From the NCBI RefSeq assembly GCF_006974145.1, contig NZ_CP039456.1, positions 3,906,499-3,970,498 on the forward strand: a stretch of 64,000 nucleotides of DNA, read 5' to 3'. The stretch's first letter is position 1. Each line of letters begins with the position of its first letter. The notes beneath the pieces were generated by a model. That model had not been told where the DNA came from. It saw only the letters and a program-made list of their open reading frames with translations, and made no database searches. The position numbers and the translations under genes were made by a program. Source of the DNA: Changchengzhania lutea. GTDB taxonomy: Bacteria; Bacteroidota; Bacteroidia; Flavobacteriales; Flavobacteriaceae. Positions 27,176 to 36,737 of this stretch are shown piece by piece.

Positions 27176-29975
27176 CATGGGCACACCGAATATTACAAAT
27201 TATAAAAAAACCGATTACCAAAGTGGCACACAAAATTGGGGTATCGACCAAGATAAAAACGGCAATATGTACTTTGCCAATAACAATGGGCTCTTGCAAT
27301 TTGACGGTTCGTCTTGGCGTAATTACACCATATCCAACTCGCTTTCTATCAGAAGTGTGAAAATTGATGATAATACAGGTCGCATTTATGTTGGCGGGTA
27401 TAATGAGTTTGGGTATTTTGAATCGGGCTTAAACGGAGAGCTGGTGTATGTTTCGTTGATAGATCTTATTGAGAACGTAAACTTTACAAAATCAGATTTT
27501 ATATGGAAAATCCATATTTATAATGATGAAGTGATTTTCCAGTCTTTCAGTGTGGCCTATGTATATACCAATGGTAAAATAAAATTATTGGAAGCCCTTA
27601 ATCGTTTTCAGTTTTCATATATGGTTGGCAATAGTATTTATTTTCAAGACCCTACAACTGGTATTTTAGAATACAAAAATGGAAGTTTAAATTTGCTGGA
27701 TGGCACTGGCTATCTTAATAATTCTGAAATATGGGGCATCTTTTCCATGCCAAACGATAAATTATTAATAGCTACTTTAGAAAAAGGACTATTTGTTTAT
27801 GAAAACGAAAAAATAACATCATGGGATACCGAGTCCAATAATTTTATTAAAAAGAACAGTTCTTTAGGAGGCGTCGCTATAAATAATGAATTAATAGTAT
27901 TGAATTCTGTATTGAACGGTATCATTATTTGTGATTTTAATGGTAAAATAATTCAACATTTAAGTATTGAAAGCGGACTTCAAAACAATACGGTTTTAAG
28001 TTCTTTCATAGACAGTAAAAACAATCTCTGGCTGGGTTTGGATAATGGTATTTCGTTTGTTAATACAAATTCTCCATTTACTTATTTCTCTTCAAGCGAT
28101 AACCTTAGTACCGTTTACGGCTCTGTAATACATAAAGGGTTTTTATATGCTGCGACAAACCAAGGGGTTTTTTGCCATTTATTGAACAGTTCTTTTTTAG
28201 ACAACTCTTTTACTTTGGTAGAAGGCACAACTGCCCAATCTTGGAATATTCAAGTATTAGGAAACAACTTGGTATGCGCAAATAATAAGGGAGCCTTAAT
28301 AATTGAGGGTAAAAAAACTATTGAAGTTTTAGACAACATAGGTTATTATACTTTTAGGAAAGTACCCAACAAACCTAACTTTGTTATAGGGTCAAACTAT
28401 CTGGGATTTGCTTTATTCGAAATAACAAAAAAGGGGCTGATCTACAAAAATAAAATTAAAGGCTTTGATAAATCGTCAAATTCATTTGAATTAGATGATT
28501 CATATCTATGGTTAAACAAGGACGATCTTTTATATCAAATGGAAATTTCCAATGATTTAAAAAAATTCATATCCATAAGAACTATAACCCATTTAACTCC
28601 AGAACATCACGGAATTAGTAGCCTACAAAAAATAAATGGCAATGTCTGTTTTCAAAGCAACAATAAGTTCTATTCTTACTCTAAAAGTCAAAACACATTC
28701 AGTGAAAAAGAAGCGCTAAGTAAGTTATTTGAAGTAATACCCAATATTAATTCATTAATAGAAGATTCGCGTGGGAATTTATGGTACACCTTTAATGGGT
28801 CTTTAGGTGTATTGATGAAAGGTGAAAGGGGTAATTATAAAAAACATCAAGCCACATTTTCTAATTTAACAGGTAATTTAGTTGATAACTATCTATCTGT
28901 AAACACTATAAATCCTAAAAACATTTTTATTGGTTCCACAAATGGCTTGGTACATTTCGACTCACAGTTTACAAACAAAATCAATACTAAACCTAGAATA
29001 TTTATTAGGAGTTTTTCTTTTGCAAATGATACCATCATGCAAGGCAACCCACAACAAAAAACTCATGAGTATCAAATTCCTTACAAAGCAAACAACGTTA
29101 AATTTACATTTTCTTCTCCTGAATTTGAAAATATAAACAATGTTACATATGCCTATCAATTAGAGCCATTTGATAATAAATGGAGCAACTGGACCAGAAC
29201 AGCAATGAAAGAATACACCAACCTTATAGAAGGTGATTACACCATGAAAGTTAAGGCAAAAAACAGTTATGGGATTGAGTCTGATGAAGAATATTTAGCT
29301 TTCAGTATTTCCCCTCCTTGGCACAGGCATTATCTTGCCTATATAGCATATTTAATATTTTTGGCACTTGGTATTTACTTCATATCTATCATTATAAGGG
29401 CACGATATAGAAAAAGAGAATATTATAAGACTATTGAACAAAGAAAAATTTATTTAGAAAAAGAATCAAAAATTAAACAGGAGCAGTACCTAATGGAAAA
29501 GGAAATTGAAAAATTGAATAGAGACAAACTTAAAACAAGAATTCTATCAAAGGACAAGGAGTTAGTAAGTAATTCATTACAAGTTGTAAAAAAAAATAAA
29601 ATCTTAAATGGCATCATCCAGAAGTTAAAGGAAATAGATACCCAATCAATGAATGAAGAAACAAAATTTCAATTTAATAAATTAAAAAAAAGCATCATTA
29701 AAGAAGTAAACACCGATAAAAGTTGGAAAGACCTAGAAAAACATATAAAAAACGTTCATTTTGAGTTTTTAAAACGATTAAAAGAAAAACACCCGACAAT
29801 CTCTCCAAGAGAACTTGATTTATCTACATACTTGTTAATCAATATGTCCACCAAAGAAATAGCCGAGGTTATGAATATTTCAAACGGAGGTGTAGAACTT
29901 GCTAGATACCGATTACGGAAAAAACTTGGTTTGAAAAGAAAACAGAATCTAACAGGCTACTTAATGAATATATAA
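27162..29975 (+). CDS. Y_Y_Y / LuxR-type membrane regulator, 5' end removed by ISAs1
   Basis: What remains is up to 937 residues. The first ATG (27162) lies inside the IS terminal repeat and the first native one is at 27177 (MGTPNITNYKKTDYQSG), the point where intact relatives normally follow a signal peptide. Present are Reg_prop beta-propeller blades (about 20-620, GIDQDKNGNMYFANNNGLLQ), a Y_Y_Y domain (about 640-715, TYAYQLEPFDNKWSNW), a membrane helix (about 725-748), a coiled coil, and a C-terminal LuxR-type helix-turn-helix (ISPRELDLSTYLLINMSTKE). Such proteins bind oligosaccharides in the periplasm and control transcription. Without an export signal this copy is probably non-functional. 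Confidence 0.85.
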   Translation: MSLPCMGTPNITNYKKTDYQSGTQNWGIDQDKNGNMYFANNNGLLQFDGSSWRNYTISNSLSIRSVKIDDNTGRIYVGGYNEFGYFESGLNGELVYVSLIDLIENVNFTKSDFIWKIHIYNDEVIFQSFSVAYVYTNGKIKLLEALNRFQFSYMVGNSIYFQDPTTGILEYKNGSLNLLDGTGYLNNSEIWGIFSMPNDKLLIATLEKGLFVYENEKITSWDTESNNFIKKNSSLGGVAINNELIVLNSVLNGIIICDFNGKIIQHLSIESGLQNNTVLSSFIDSKNNLWLGLDNGISFVNTNSPFTYFSSSDNLSTVYGSVIHKGFLYAATNQGVFCHLLNSSFLDNSFTLVEGTTAQSWNIQVLGNNLVCANNKGALIIEGKKTIEVLDNIGYYTFRKVPNKPNFVIGSNYLGFALFEITKKGLIYKNKIKGFDKSSNSFELDDSYLWLNKDDLLYQMEISNDLKKFISIRTITHLTPEHHGISSLQKINGNVCFQSNNKFYSYSKSQNTFSEKEALSKLFEVIPNINSLIEDSRGNLWYTFNGSLGVLMKGERGNYKKHQATFSNLTGNLVDNYLSVNTINPKNIFIGSTNGLVHFDSQFTNKINTKPRIFIRSFSFANDTIMQGNPQQKTHEYQIPYKANNVKFTFSSPEFENINNVTYAYQLEPFDNKWSNWTRTAMKEYTNLIEGDYTMKVKAKNSYGIESDEEYLAFSISPPWHRHYLAYIAYLIFLALGIYFISIIIRARYRKREYYKTIEQRKIYLEKESKIKQEQYLMEKEIEKLNRDKLKTRILSKDKELVSNSLQVVKKNKILNGIIQKLKEIDTQSMNEETKFQFNKLKKSIIKEVNTDKSWKDLEKHIKNVHFEFLKRLKEKHPTISPRELDLSTYLLINMSTKEIAEVMNISNGGVELARYRLRKKLGLKRKQNLTGYLMNI

Positions 29976-30197
29976 TATGGCTATTTTAACTTACACACTT
30001 TTTTGGGACTATAAATTATTTTGTGTTTTAGCAATTTATTAAATTGAAAAATGATTTTAAAATTCGTAGGCAAGAAGCTAATTTTGATTTTTAATGATTT
30101 CAAAAATTTGGTTTCTCAAGATCTCATTGGTTGATATGATAATGTTTGGTCGTTTATTTTCGATTTTGATCAAAGCTTACCATCCATTGATACCCTA

Positions 30198-30276
<79 letters not shown>

Positions 30277-30370
30277 AAATAATTTCTGAAACCAAAGAAC
30301 GCATTTTTATATCAAAACTGAAAAAATTTACAAAAAAATTATGACATTTTTTTTTAAATTTTTGACATAA

Positions 30371-30399
30371 AAAAACCGAAGCATGGTCGCTTCGGTTTA
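30371..30399 (-). terminator. Hairpin terminator after the small lipoprotein gene
   Basis: An inverted repeat AAACCGAAGC-ATGGTC-GCTTCGGTTT is flanked by an A-run that becomes a T-run on the minus strand. It lies 22 bp downstream of the lipoprotein stop codon. The same GAAGC/GCTTC stem recurs at 31643-31673. Confidence 0.7.
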
Positions 30400-30420
30400 A
30401 ATAATTCTGATTTAAGATAA

Positions 30421-30558
30421 TTAATCTACAGCATCCTCAATATCATCTGCTACATTTTCCATAGCGTCTTCAACGTCATCTGCTTTGTTTTCTCTGCAAC
30501 TAGTAAAAACTGTTGAGATTGTAAATAATACTAAAAATAGTTTTGCTAATTTTTTCAT
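30421..30558 (-). CDS. Tiny acidic lipoprotein (45 aa)
   Basis: The ATG is at 30556-30558 and the stop at 30421-30423. The product starts MKKLAKLFLVLFTISTVFTSC, a signal sequence with a lipobox-like TSC, so Cys21 would be acylated. The remaining 24 residues are acidic (ENKADDVEDAMENVADDIED), with a heptad-like repeat. It is similar in kind to the entericidin/Lpp-type small lipoproteins of flavobacteria. It lies downstream of a DUF1328 gene on the same strand, 35 bp apart. Confidence 0.75.
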   Translation of the reverse strand: MKKLAKLFLVLFTISTVFTSCRENKADDVEDAMENVADDIEDAVD

Positions 30559-30592
30559 AAGTAATAATATTTAAAATTTAATTGATTGGTAT

Positions 30593-30754
30593 TTATTTTT
30601 TTATAACGCCTCTTAGTAAAGATAATATAAATAAAACAAGAAAGATATAAAATAAAATTTTAGCAATTCCTGCTGATGCTCCAGCAATTCCTCCGAAACC
30701 TAATATAGCAGCTATAATAGCTACTACAATAAATATAATGGTCCAACGTAACAT
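30593..30754 (-). CDS. DUF1328 small membrane protein (53 aa)
   Basis: The start ATG is at 30752-30754. The product has two membrane segments: [20 protein letters not shown], then a Gly/Ala turn ([12 protein letters not shown]) and [18 protein letters not shown]. This is the typical DUF1328 (YtjA) pattern of a hairpin inner-membrane protein often induced by stress. It is grouped with the lipoprotein gene downstream. Function is unknown. Confidence 0.85.
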   Translation of the reverse strand: MLRWTIIFIVVAIIAAILGFGGIAGASAGIAKILFYIFLVLFILSLLRGVIKK

Positions 30755-31024
30755 ACTTTTTTAGATTTAATGGTTAGTTGATTTCAAAGTTTGACATTCA
30801 AACTCCTGCACTACAAAGATCCTATAAATAAGGTTTGTAATTTAACTCATTTAATAAACTTGTTAACCTTATAGAATATCTTTAAGAAAATAAAACCATG
30901 ATAAACATAAATATTATAGCCTAATATAATTGGTTTCTAATCAAAAATAAAACCCATATAAGCACAGTTTCAATTCAAATTAAGTATATCTTTAACAATT
31001 ATTTTTTCTTAAAAAATATCTCAT

Positions 31025-31621
31025 ATGTTAATTTGCATTCCCGATATAAGTGGCTTTACTCAATTTATGAGCGAAACGAATTCTGAACTTAGTTCGAAGG
31101 TTATCCCTGCCTTATTGAACGAAATTATTTATTCTAATGAAATAGGTTTGAAAGTTTCTGAAATTGAAGGCGATGCTGTGCTTTTCTACAGAAGGGGAAA
31201 ACTGCCTCCTTTAAAGCAACTCATTTCTCAATGTGTTAGATTTTACGTTCAATTTTATAAAAAGTTAGGTGAACTTGTTGATACCCATAGTGATGAAAAA
31301 GAAAGCTACAAAATACCTGAAACTTTAGGTCTAAAAATTATATTGCATTTTGGGACTGAAGTTGAAACCGTACAAATAGGAAAGCATATTAAATTGATGG
31401 GGGAAGATGTCATTATTGCGCACAGGCTGTTAAAAAATGATATTGAAAAGAAAGAATACCTCTTATTGTCCAATGATCTTTTAAAGTACTATAATATGGA
31501 TCATCTTGATGGTAATTTATATTGGAGTGAATTAAAAGATGGTGGTCATATATATGAGCACTTAGGAGAAATAGGTTATACTTATGTAGATTTAAAACCC
31601 TTAGTAAATCATATGAGGTAA
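31025..31621 (+). CDS. DUF2652 protein, class III nucleotidyl-cyclase-like fold
   Basis: This 198-residue protein starts with CIPDISGFTQFMSE, the hallmark of DUF2652 and of cyclase-homology domains, where the Asp after the first strand normally binds metal. EIEGDAVLFYRRG is the second metal-Asp strand, and LKIILHFGTEVETVQIGKHI with LMGEDVIIAHRLLKN continues the fold. The family resembles adenylate/guanylate cyclase catalytic cores, but cyclase activity has not been shown to my knowledge. It is a monocistronic gene converging on trxB. Confidence 0.8.
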   Translation: MLICIPDISGFTQFMSETNSELSSKVIPALLNEIIYSNEIGLKVSEIEGDAVLFYRRGKLPPLKQLISQCVRFYVQFYKKLGELVDTHSDEKESYKIPETLGLKIILHFGTEVETVQIGKHIKLMGEDVIIAHRLLKNDIEKKEYLLLSNDLLKYYNMDHLDGNLYWSELKDGGHIYEHLGEIGYTYVDLKPLVNHMR

Positions 31622-31642
31622 TTATATATTTTATATGACTAT

Positions 31643-31673
31643 AAAAAAACCGAAGCTGTGCTTCGGTTTTTTT
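31643..31673. terminator. Bidirectional terminator between the DUF2652 gene and trxB
   Basis: A stem AAAAAACCGAAGC-TGT-GCTTCGGTTTTTT lies between the two convergent stop codons, with T runs in both directions. Confidence 0.85.
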
Positions 31674-31687
31674 AGTTTAAATACGCC

Positions 31688-32665
31688 TTAGTATTGAGGC
31701 GTTGTAAATTCGAATTCCGAATGTTTAGCTGCTAAGTAACGTTCTGCATCTAGCGCCGCCATACAACCTGTACCTGCAGCAGTTACAGCTTGCCTATATA
31801 CATGGTCTGCCGCATCGCCAGAAACGAATACGCCCTCTATATTTGTTTTTGCTGTTCCAGGAACATTAATAATATAGCCTGTTTCATCCAACTCTAAATA
31901 GTCTTTAAAAATATCGGTATTGGGTTTGTGCCCAATAGCTACGAAAAATCCAGTCGCCGGAATATCCATTTTCTCTTTGGTTTGATTATTAAAAACGCGC
32001 ACACCAGTAACGACTTGTCCATCTCCTAAAACCTCGTCGGTTTCTGTATTGAATAAAATCTCAATATTCGGGGTATTTTTTACGCGCGCTGCCATAATTT
32101 TGGAAGCACGAAATTCATCTCTACGAACCAACATCGTTACTTTTTTACAAAGTTTAGATAAATAATGAGCCTCTTCACAAGCTGAATCGCCAGCACCTAC
32201 AATAACCACTTCCTGATTTCTGTAGAAAAAGCCATCACAAACAGCACATGCAGAGACACCGCCTCCGAGTTTCAAATATTTTTGTTCAGATTCTATTCCT
32301 AAATATTTTGCAGACGCTCCTGTAGATATGATAACCGTATCACAATGAATTTCGGTAGTTTCATTCACCCAAACTTTATGGATATCACCTGTAAAGTCTA
32401 CTCGAGTAACCCAACCATCACGCACATCGGTTTCAAAGCGCTCCGCTTGTTTTTGTAATTCCATCATCATTTCAGGACCTGTAATGCCATCTGGGTAACC
32501 TGGAAAATTCTCAACCTCATTGGTGGTTGTTAGTTGTCCGCCTGGTTGTGTTCCTTGATATAAAACAGGTTTCATATTTGCTCTTGCTGCATAAATTGCC
32601 GCTGTATATCCCGCAGGACCAGAACCAATAATGAGACATTGTACTTTTTCTATAGTATCAGACAT
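31688..32665 (-). CDS. trxB: Thioredoxin reductase
   Basis: This 325-residue protein is a low-molecular-weight thioredoxin reductase. It has the FAD-binding GxGxxG/A in IIGSGPAGYTAAIYAA, the redox pair C140/C143 in CAVCDGFFYRN, the NADPH-binding VVIVGAGDSACEEA, and a C-terminal FAD contact GVFVSGDAADHVYRQAVTAAG. It reduces oxidised thioredoxin with NADPH in the cytoplasm. Nothing unusual is seen. It is transcribed alone toward the shared terminator. Confidence 0.95.
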   Translation of the reverse strand: MSDTIEKVQCLIIGSGPAGYTAAIYAARANMKPVLYQGTQPGGQLTTTNEVENFPGYPDGITGPEMMMELQKQAERFETDVRDGWVTRVDFTGDIHKVWVNETTEIHCDTVIISTGASAKYLGIESEQKYLKLGGGVSACAVCDGFFYRNQEVVIVGAGDSACEEAHYLSKLCKKVTMLVRRDEFRASKIMAARVKNTPNIEILFNTETDEVLGDGQVVTGVRVFNNQTKEKMDIPATGFFVAIGHKPNTDIFKDYLELDETGYIINVPGTAKTNIEGVFVSGDAADHVYRQAVTAAGTGCMAALDAERYLAAKHSEFEFTTPQY

Positions 32666-32764
32666 AATTTTTATAACATTGTTTCAAGACAAAAGTAGAA
32701 TTTTTGTGGAAATCCTTACTTATAAGTTATCAACAGTTTTTATTAAAATATAAAATTTGTTTAT

Positions 32765-32925
32765 GAAGTCGTTTAAACTTTTTTCAATTGGCTGCAAAAG
32801 GCTCCTTTTCACCCCTTTTTCGCCTTTTTATTACTTCGTAGCCCTGCTATGAAGTGCAAAAAAGTCTTTAAAATGAATAAAAAATAGCTATTTTTCGCTT
32901 CAATCAAAAAAGTTTAAACCACTTC
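32765..32925. repeat. MITE-like repeat, GTTTAAAC family (copy 2, longest)
   Basis: The ends are GAAGTCGTTTAAACTTTTTT and, at the right, the complement of GAAGTGGTTTAAACTTTTTT, separated by about 120 bp of non-coding sequence with an internal CTTCGTAGC...GCTATGAAG palindrome. The same terminal sequence is found at 36567-36615 and, diverged, at 10189. Confidence 0.65.
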
Positions 32926-32957
32926 TATTAAAAGAATTAGCTTCTGCATAAATCACA

Positions 32958-33023
32958 ATTCATTTTCATGAAATAGGATACATTTGTTACACAAGTACAA
33001 CATCCTATTTCATGAAAATGAAT
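32958..33023. repeat. Perfect 22-bp inverted repeat with 22-nt loop
   Basis: ATTCATTTTCATGAAATAGG plus AT at 32958-32979 is exactly complementary to 33002-33023. The hairpin begins 7 bp past the stop codon of the aminotransferase gene. It has no clear T-run, so it may stabilise the mRNA 3' end or be a mobile palindrome rather than a classical terminator. Confidence 0.7.
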
Positions 33024-33029
33024 CTTGAA

Positions 33030-34529
33030 TTATAACTTAAACCAGTTTTTTAATATCACAGCAGCTGTATCGGGTTCACTCTTATGAATAAACTCATTTT
33101 TAATAGCGTTATATTCATAATCTTTTTTCCATGCCTTAAAATTCTTAGAAACGGCTTTAATAGCATCGCAAATAAAGTTCACTTCTTCATTGGTCATGGT
33201 TGGATGAATAGACATACGTATCCAACCTGGGCGCTCAATTAAACAACCATCGAGTATCTTTTTTTCTATAGATTTTGATGTAGATTCGTCTACATTCAAC
33301 AAATAATGCCCATAAGTTCCTGCGCAACTACATCCGCCACGAGTTTGCACTCCAAACCTATCATTTAAAAGCTTTACTATTAAGTTGTAATGTGCGTCAT
33401 CAATATAAAATGAAAACACACCTAATCTATCAATATGCTCAGGAGCTAAAATTTTTAAGTTATTAATGGTATTTAACTTATCAAAAATAATGGCATTCAA
33501 TTCGTGTTCTCTATCCAAAATATTTTTAACACCCATTTTTTCTTTCAATTGAATTGACAGTGCAATCTTTATGGCTTGTAAAAAACCCGGCGTTCCACCA
33601 TCTTCTCTAGTTTCAATATCATCTATATAATCATGGTCGCCCCAAGGGTTTGTATAACTTACTGTGCCACCACCAGGGTTATCTGGCACTACGTTTTTAT
33701 ATAATTTTTTATTGAAAATTAAAACTCCCGAAGATCCTGGGCCTCCCAAAAATTTATGGGGAGAAAATGTTATGGCATCTAAATATGCATCCTCATCATC
33801 TGGGTGCATATTGATAGTCACATAGGGTGCGGAGCAGGCAAAATCGACAAAACACAGACCGTTGTTTTGATGCATGATTTTAGCAACTTCGTGATAGTTC
33901 GTCCTGATTCCCGTAACGTTGGAACAGCCCGTTATGGCAGCAATTTTTATGGGACATGCTTTGTGGGCTTCAATCAAGGTTTTCAATCCTTTTATACAGG
34001 GCAGCCCGTCTTCATTGGAAGGAATGATTCTCACCCTTGCAATGGTTTCCAGCCAAGAGGTTTGATTGGAATGGTGTTCCATATGCGACACAAAAATAAT
34101 GGGTCTTTTTTCTTCTGGGATTTCTGTACAGTCTTTTAAATTCTCGCTTACTTTTAATCCTAAAATGCGCTGGAATTTATTGATGGCCCCTGTCATGCCA
34201 GTACCTACCGTGATTAACACATCATCTCCTGATGCATTGACATGGCTTTTAATAATTTTTCTTGCATCAATGTAAGCCGAGGTCATAGCTGATCCCGTGA
34301 TAGCCGTTTCAGTGTGCGTGTTGGCAACATAAGGCCCTATCTCATTGAGTAGTTTTTCTTCAATAGGTCTGTACAGTCTTCCGCTAGCGGTCCAATCGGC
34401 ATAGATGATTTTTTTTCTTCCATAAGGCGATTCAAAATAGTGATCATTGCCCACGATATTCTTTCTGAAAGGCTCGAAATAATCTTCTAGATTAGATCTC
34501 TTTTTAATACTGCCAACAATAGACTTCAT
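33030..34529 (-). CDS. Class V aminotransferase-fold PLP enzyme (cysteine desulfurase-like)
   Basis: This 499-residue protein has fold-type I features: GTGMTGAINKFQ near the PLP phosphate site, SHMEHHSNQTSW, the Asp/His contact CFVDFACSAPY, the PLP-lysine in TFSPHKFLGGPGSSGV and a Cys-rich loop RGGCSCAGTYGHYLL. It is about 100 residues longer than IscS/SufS and lacks their Fe-S partner genes nearby, so a general cysteine desulfurase or lyase role is only likely. It is followed 27 bp downstream on the same strand from the DsbD-like gene, which suggests a link to sulfur or thiol metabolism. Confidence 0.82.
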   Translation of the reverse strand: MKSIVGSIKKRSNLEDYFEPFRKNIVGNDHYFESPYGRKKIIYADWTASGRLYRPIEEKLLNEIGPYVANTHTETAITGSAMTSAYIDARKIIKSHVNASGDDVLITVGTGMTGAINKFQRILGLKVSENLKDCTEIPEEKRPIIFVSHMEHHSNQTSWLETIARVRIIPSNEDGLPCIKGLKTLIEAHKACPIKIAAITGCSNVTGIRTNYHEVAKIMHQNNGLCFVDFACSAPYVTINMHPDDEDAYLDAITFSPHKFLGGPGSSGVLIFNKKLYKNVVPDNPGGGTVSYTNPWGDHDYIDDIETREDGGTPGFLQAIKIALSIQLKEKMGVKNILDREHELNAIIFDKLNTINNLKILAPEHIDRLGVFSFYIDDAHYNLIVKLLNDRFGVQTRGGCSCAGTYGHYLLNVDESTSKSIEKKILDGCLIERPGWIRMSIHPTMTNEEVNFICDAIKAVSKNFKAWKKDYEYNAIKNEFIHKSEPDTAAVILKNWFKL

Positions 34530-34556
34530 CTTTATTATGACTTTGAATAATTCTAC

Positions 34557-36530
34557 TTATTTAAATTTGGAAACACCTGTTTTTAACCAAGTATAGTATT
34601 CGTCAACATCTGGGGTATAGGCCACGGGGTCTAATAAATTCTCTTCATTATGATCCATGAGCACGTAAAATGGCTGTGAATTGGTCTTGTATTTAATGGT
34701 TTGCAGTTCGCTCCATTTCTGGCCAATATATTTTAACTTTTTACCAGGTTTTAATTGGGAATCCACAATGTCATCCTCATCTAATTTACGCTTATCATCT
34801 ACATATAGTGATATCAATACCACATCATTTTTAAGAATGTCCAGCACTTTTGGTTTTACCCATACGTTTTGTTCCATTTTTCTGCAATTCACGCAGGCAT
34901 GTCCCGTAAAATCTATCATGACTGGTTTGCCCACTTTTTTGGCATAGGCCAAGCCCTTATCATAGTCATTGAATGCCAAAATGTTATGGGGCGGTATCAA
35001 ATGGGCCCCTTCAGGAATTTTATCATAATCACCTCCAGGGACATTTCCAGATCCCAATTGTGTGTAGCCCACGCCGTATGGTGATTCGCTATAATGTTGT
35101 GGCGGTGGAAATGCACTGATTAAATTCAATGGCGCGCCCCATAAACCAGGGATCATATAAATTGTAAATGCCAGAACCAGCAAGCCCAAACTCAATCGTC
35201 CTACCGAAATATGGGGTAATGGCGAATCATGTGGTAATTGTATTTTTCCGAAAAGGTAAAAGGCCAATGCTCCGAATATGGCGATCCATATGGCAATAAA
35301 TACTTCGCGTTCCAGCCAGTGCAGTTGCAAGACTAAATCGGCATTCGATAGAAACTTGAATGCTAATGCCAATTCTAAAAAGCCCAATACCACTTTTACG
35401 GTATTTAGCCATCCTCCAGATCTGGGCAGGGAGTTTAACCATCCCGGAAATGCGGCAAAAAGTGCAAATGGCAGTGCAATGGCGAGCGAAAAACCTAACA
35501 TCCCTACAATAGGGCCAATTTGGCTACCGCCAGTGGCAGCTTCAACGAGCAGTGTCCCCACTATGGGGCCTGTACAGGAAAAGGACACTATTGCCAATGC
35601 CAATGCCATAAAGAAGATACCAATAAGCCCGCCCCTATCTGCTTGTTTATCTACCTTGTTCGCCCAGGAATTGGGCAACATAATCTCAAAGGCCCCTAAA
35701 AAAGAGACCGCAAAGATGATGAGCAGGACAAAAAATGCCAAATTGAACCACACATTGGTGGACAGGGCATTGAGCGCATCGGCTCCAAAAATCAGACTTA
35801 CCAGAGTTCCCAATAGGACATATATTATTATTATTGATAGTCCGTAAATAATGGCATTTTTTATCCCGGCAGCTTTATTTTTACTCTGTTTGGTAAAGAA
35901 ACTCACCGTCATGGGAATCATAGGGAATACGCACGGTGTAAGTAAAGCTGCAAACCCTGAAAAGAAGGCTATGAAGAATATGCCCCACAGTCCTTTTTTT
36001 GATTCTTTTGGGCTAGATGATTTAGCTTCTAAACTGTCTTTATTAATTTGTTCATAAGGTTCGCTAGCTATAGCCTTAGCATTTTCCGAAAGATTGAAAA
36101 CCAAATCGACCTCGGTTGGTGGCAAGCATCTGGTGTCGTCACAGACCATAAATTCTACGGTCCCATGTATAGTTGCTATATCCCCTGTAATTTCAATAAG
36201 TTGAATAAAGGTCGTTTTGTCCTCAAAAAACTTAATCTTCATCTCGAACACAGGATCATTGACCGTGTGACCTTCCTCTTCTAAAGTGTTTCCAAGAGTT
36301 TTAAGAGCACTGTTGGAATCATCATAACCAAAAGTCGTGGGGATTGGGCCGCCTTCTGGCACATCCTGTGCATACAGATGCCAGCCAGGTTCTATGGAGG
36401 CCTTGGTAATTAACCTGTACTGTGTGTCTGAGACTTTTTCAACGGATGTAGACCATTTAACGGGATCCAAAATTTGGGAGTTCCCTATCGATAAAGTCAA
36501 TAAGGTCAATAGAAGGTAAAGGTTTTTCAT
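34557..36530 (-). CDS. DsbD-like thiol:disulfide interchange protein
   Basis: The protein is 657 residues from the ATG at 36528-36530, which gives a signal peptide ([19 protein letters not shown]); 21 upstream in-frame codons are unlikely to be used. It has a periplasmic N-terminal DsbD-alpha domain (cysteine pair in [12 protein letters not shown]), a central domain of about eight membrane helices with the redox [15 protein letters not shown] and FSCTGPIVG, and a C-terminal thioredoxin-like domain with CVNC in [15 protein letters not shown]. It moves electrons from cytoplasmic thioredoxin to periplasmic thiol proteins, including cytochrome c assembly. It runs into the aminotransferase gene. 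Confidence 0.92.
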   Translation of the reverse strand: MKNLYLLLTLLTLSIGNSQILDPVKWSTSVEKVSDTQYRLITKASIEPGWHLYAQDVPEGGPIPTTFGYDDSNSALKTLGNTLEEEGHTVNDPVFEMKIKFFEDKTTFIQLIEITGDIATIHGTVEFMVCDDTRCLPPTEVDLVFNLSENAKAIASEPYEQINKDSLEAKSSSPKESKKGLWGIFFIAFFSGFAALLTPCVFPMIPMTVSFFTKQSKNKAAGIKNAIIYGLSIIIIYVLLGTLVSLIFGADALNALSTNVWFNLAFFVLLIIFAVSFLGAFEIMLPNSWANKVDKQADRGGLIGIFFMALALAIVSFSCTGPIVGTLLVEAATGGSQIGPIVGMLGFSLAIALPFALFAAFPGWLNSLPRSGGWLNTVKVVLGFLELALAFKFLSNADLVLQLHWLEREVFIAIWIAIFGALAFYLFGKIQLPHDSPLPHISVGRLSLGLLVLAFTIYMIPGLWGAPLNLISAFPPPQHYSESPYGVGYTQLGSGNVPGGDYDKIPEGAHLIPPHNILAFNDYDKGLAYAKKVGKPVMIDFTGHACVNCRKMEQNVWVKPKVLDILKNDVVLISLYVDDKRKLDEDDIVDSQLKPGKKLKYIGQKWSELQTIKYKTNSQPFYVLMDHNEENLLDPVAYTPDVDEYYTWLKTGVSKFK

Positions 36531-36566
36531 TACTAAAAAATGGATTAGTCTTTTTGATTTTTCTGT

Positions 36567-36615
36567 GAAGTGGTTTAAACTTTTTCGCTTCAATCAAAAA
36601 AATTTAAACCACTTC
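36567..36615. repeat. Minimal hairpin copy of the GTTTAAAC MITE family (copy 3)
   Basis: GAAGTGGTTTAAACTTTTT, then CGCTTCAATC as loop, then AAAAAAATTTAAACCACTTC. It has the same ends and the same CGCTTCAATCAAAAAA segment as the right end of the 32765-32925 copy but lacks the internal sequence, so it is an internally deleted derivative. Confidence 0.7.
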
Positions 36616-36737
36616 TATATCAAATTAGTGCGATAAAGATAAATAATTAAGATTTATTGAACATCTGATTTAACTTTAGTTTAATTAGATTTGAATTCAT
36701 CTAAATTTAATTTTCCTTAACTGAATGCTTAGGCATG

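Noticed and set aside
27162-27176. ATG at 27162 as the native start of the Y_Y_Y/LuxR regulator
   Set aside because: The codon lies inside the ISAs1 terminal inverted repeat, so it was brought by the insertion.
25911-27184. Target-site duplication around the ISAs1 element
   Set aside because: Left (TTGGTCAT) and right (CATGGGCA) flanks share only three bases, too little to call.
27177-29975. Polysaccharide-utilisation locus controlled by the truncated regulator
   Set aside because: No SusC/SusD pair or glycoside hydrolase is adjacent, so no target can be named.
36531-36593. 63-bp in-frame extension of the DsbD-like gene
   Set aside because: It would add 21 basic residues before a good signal peptide and overlap the hairpin repeat at 36567-36615. 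The ATG at 36528-36530 is preferred.
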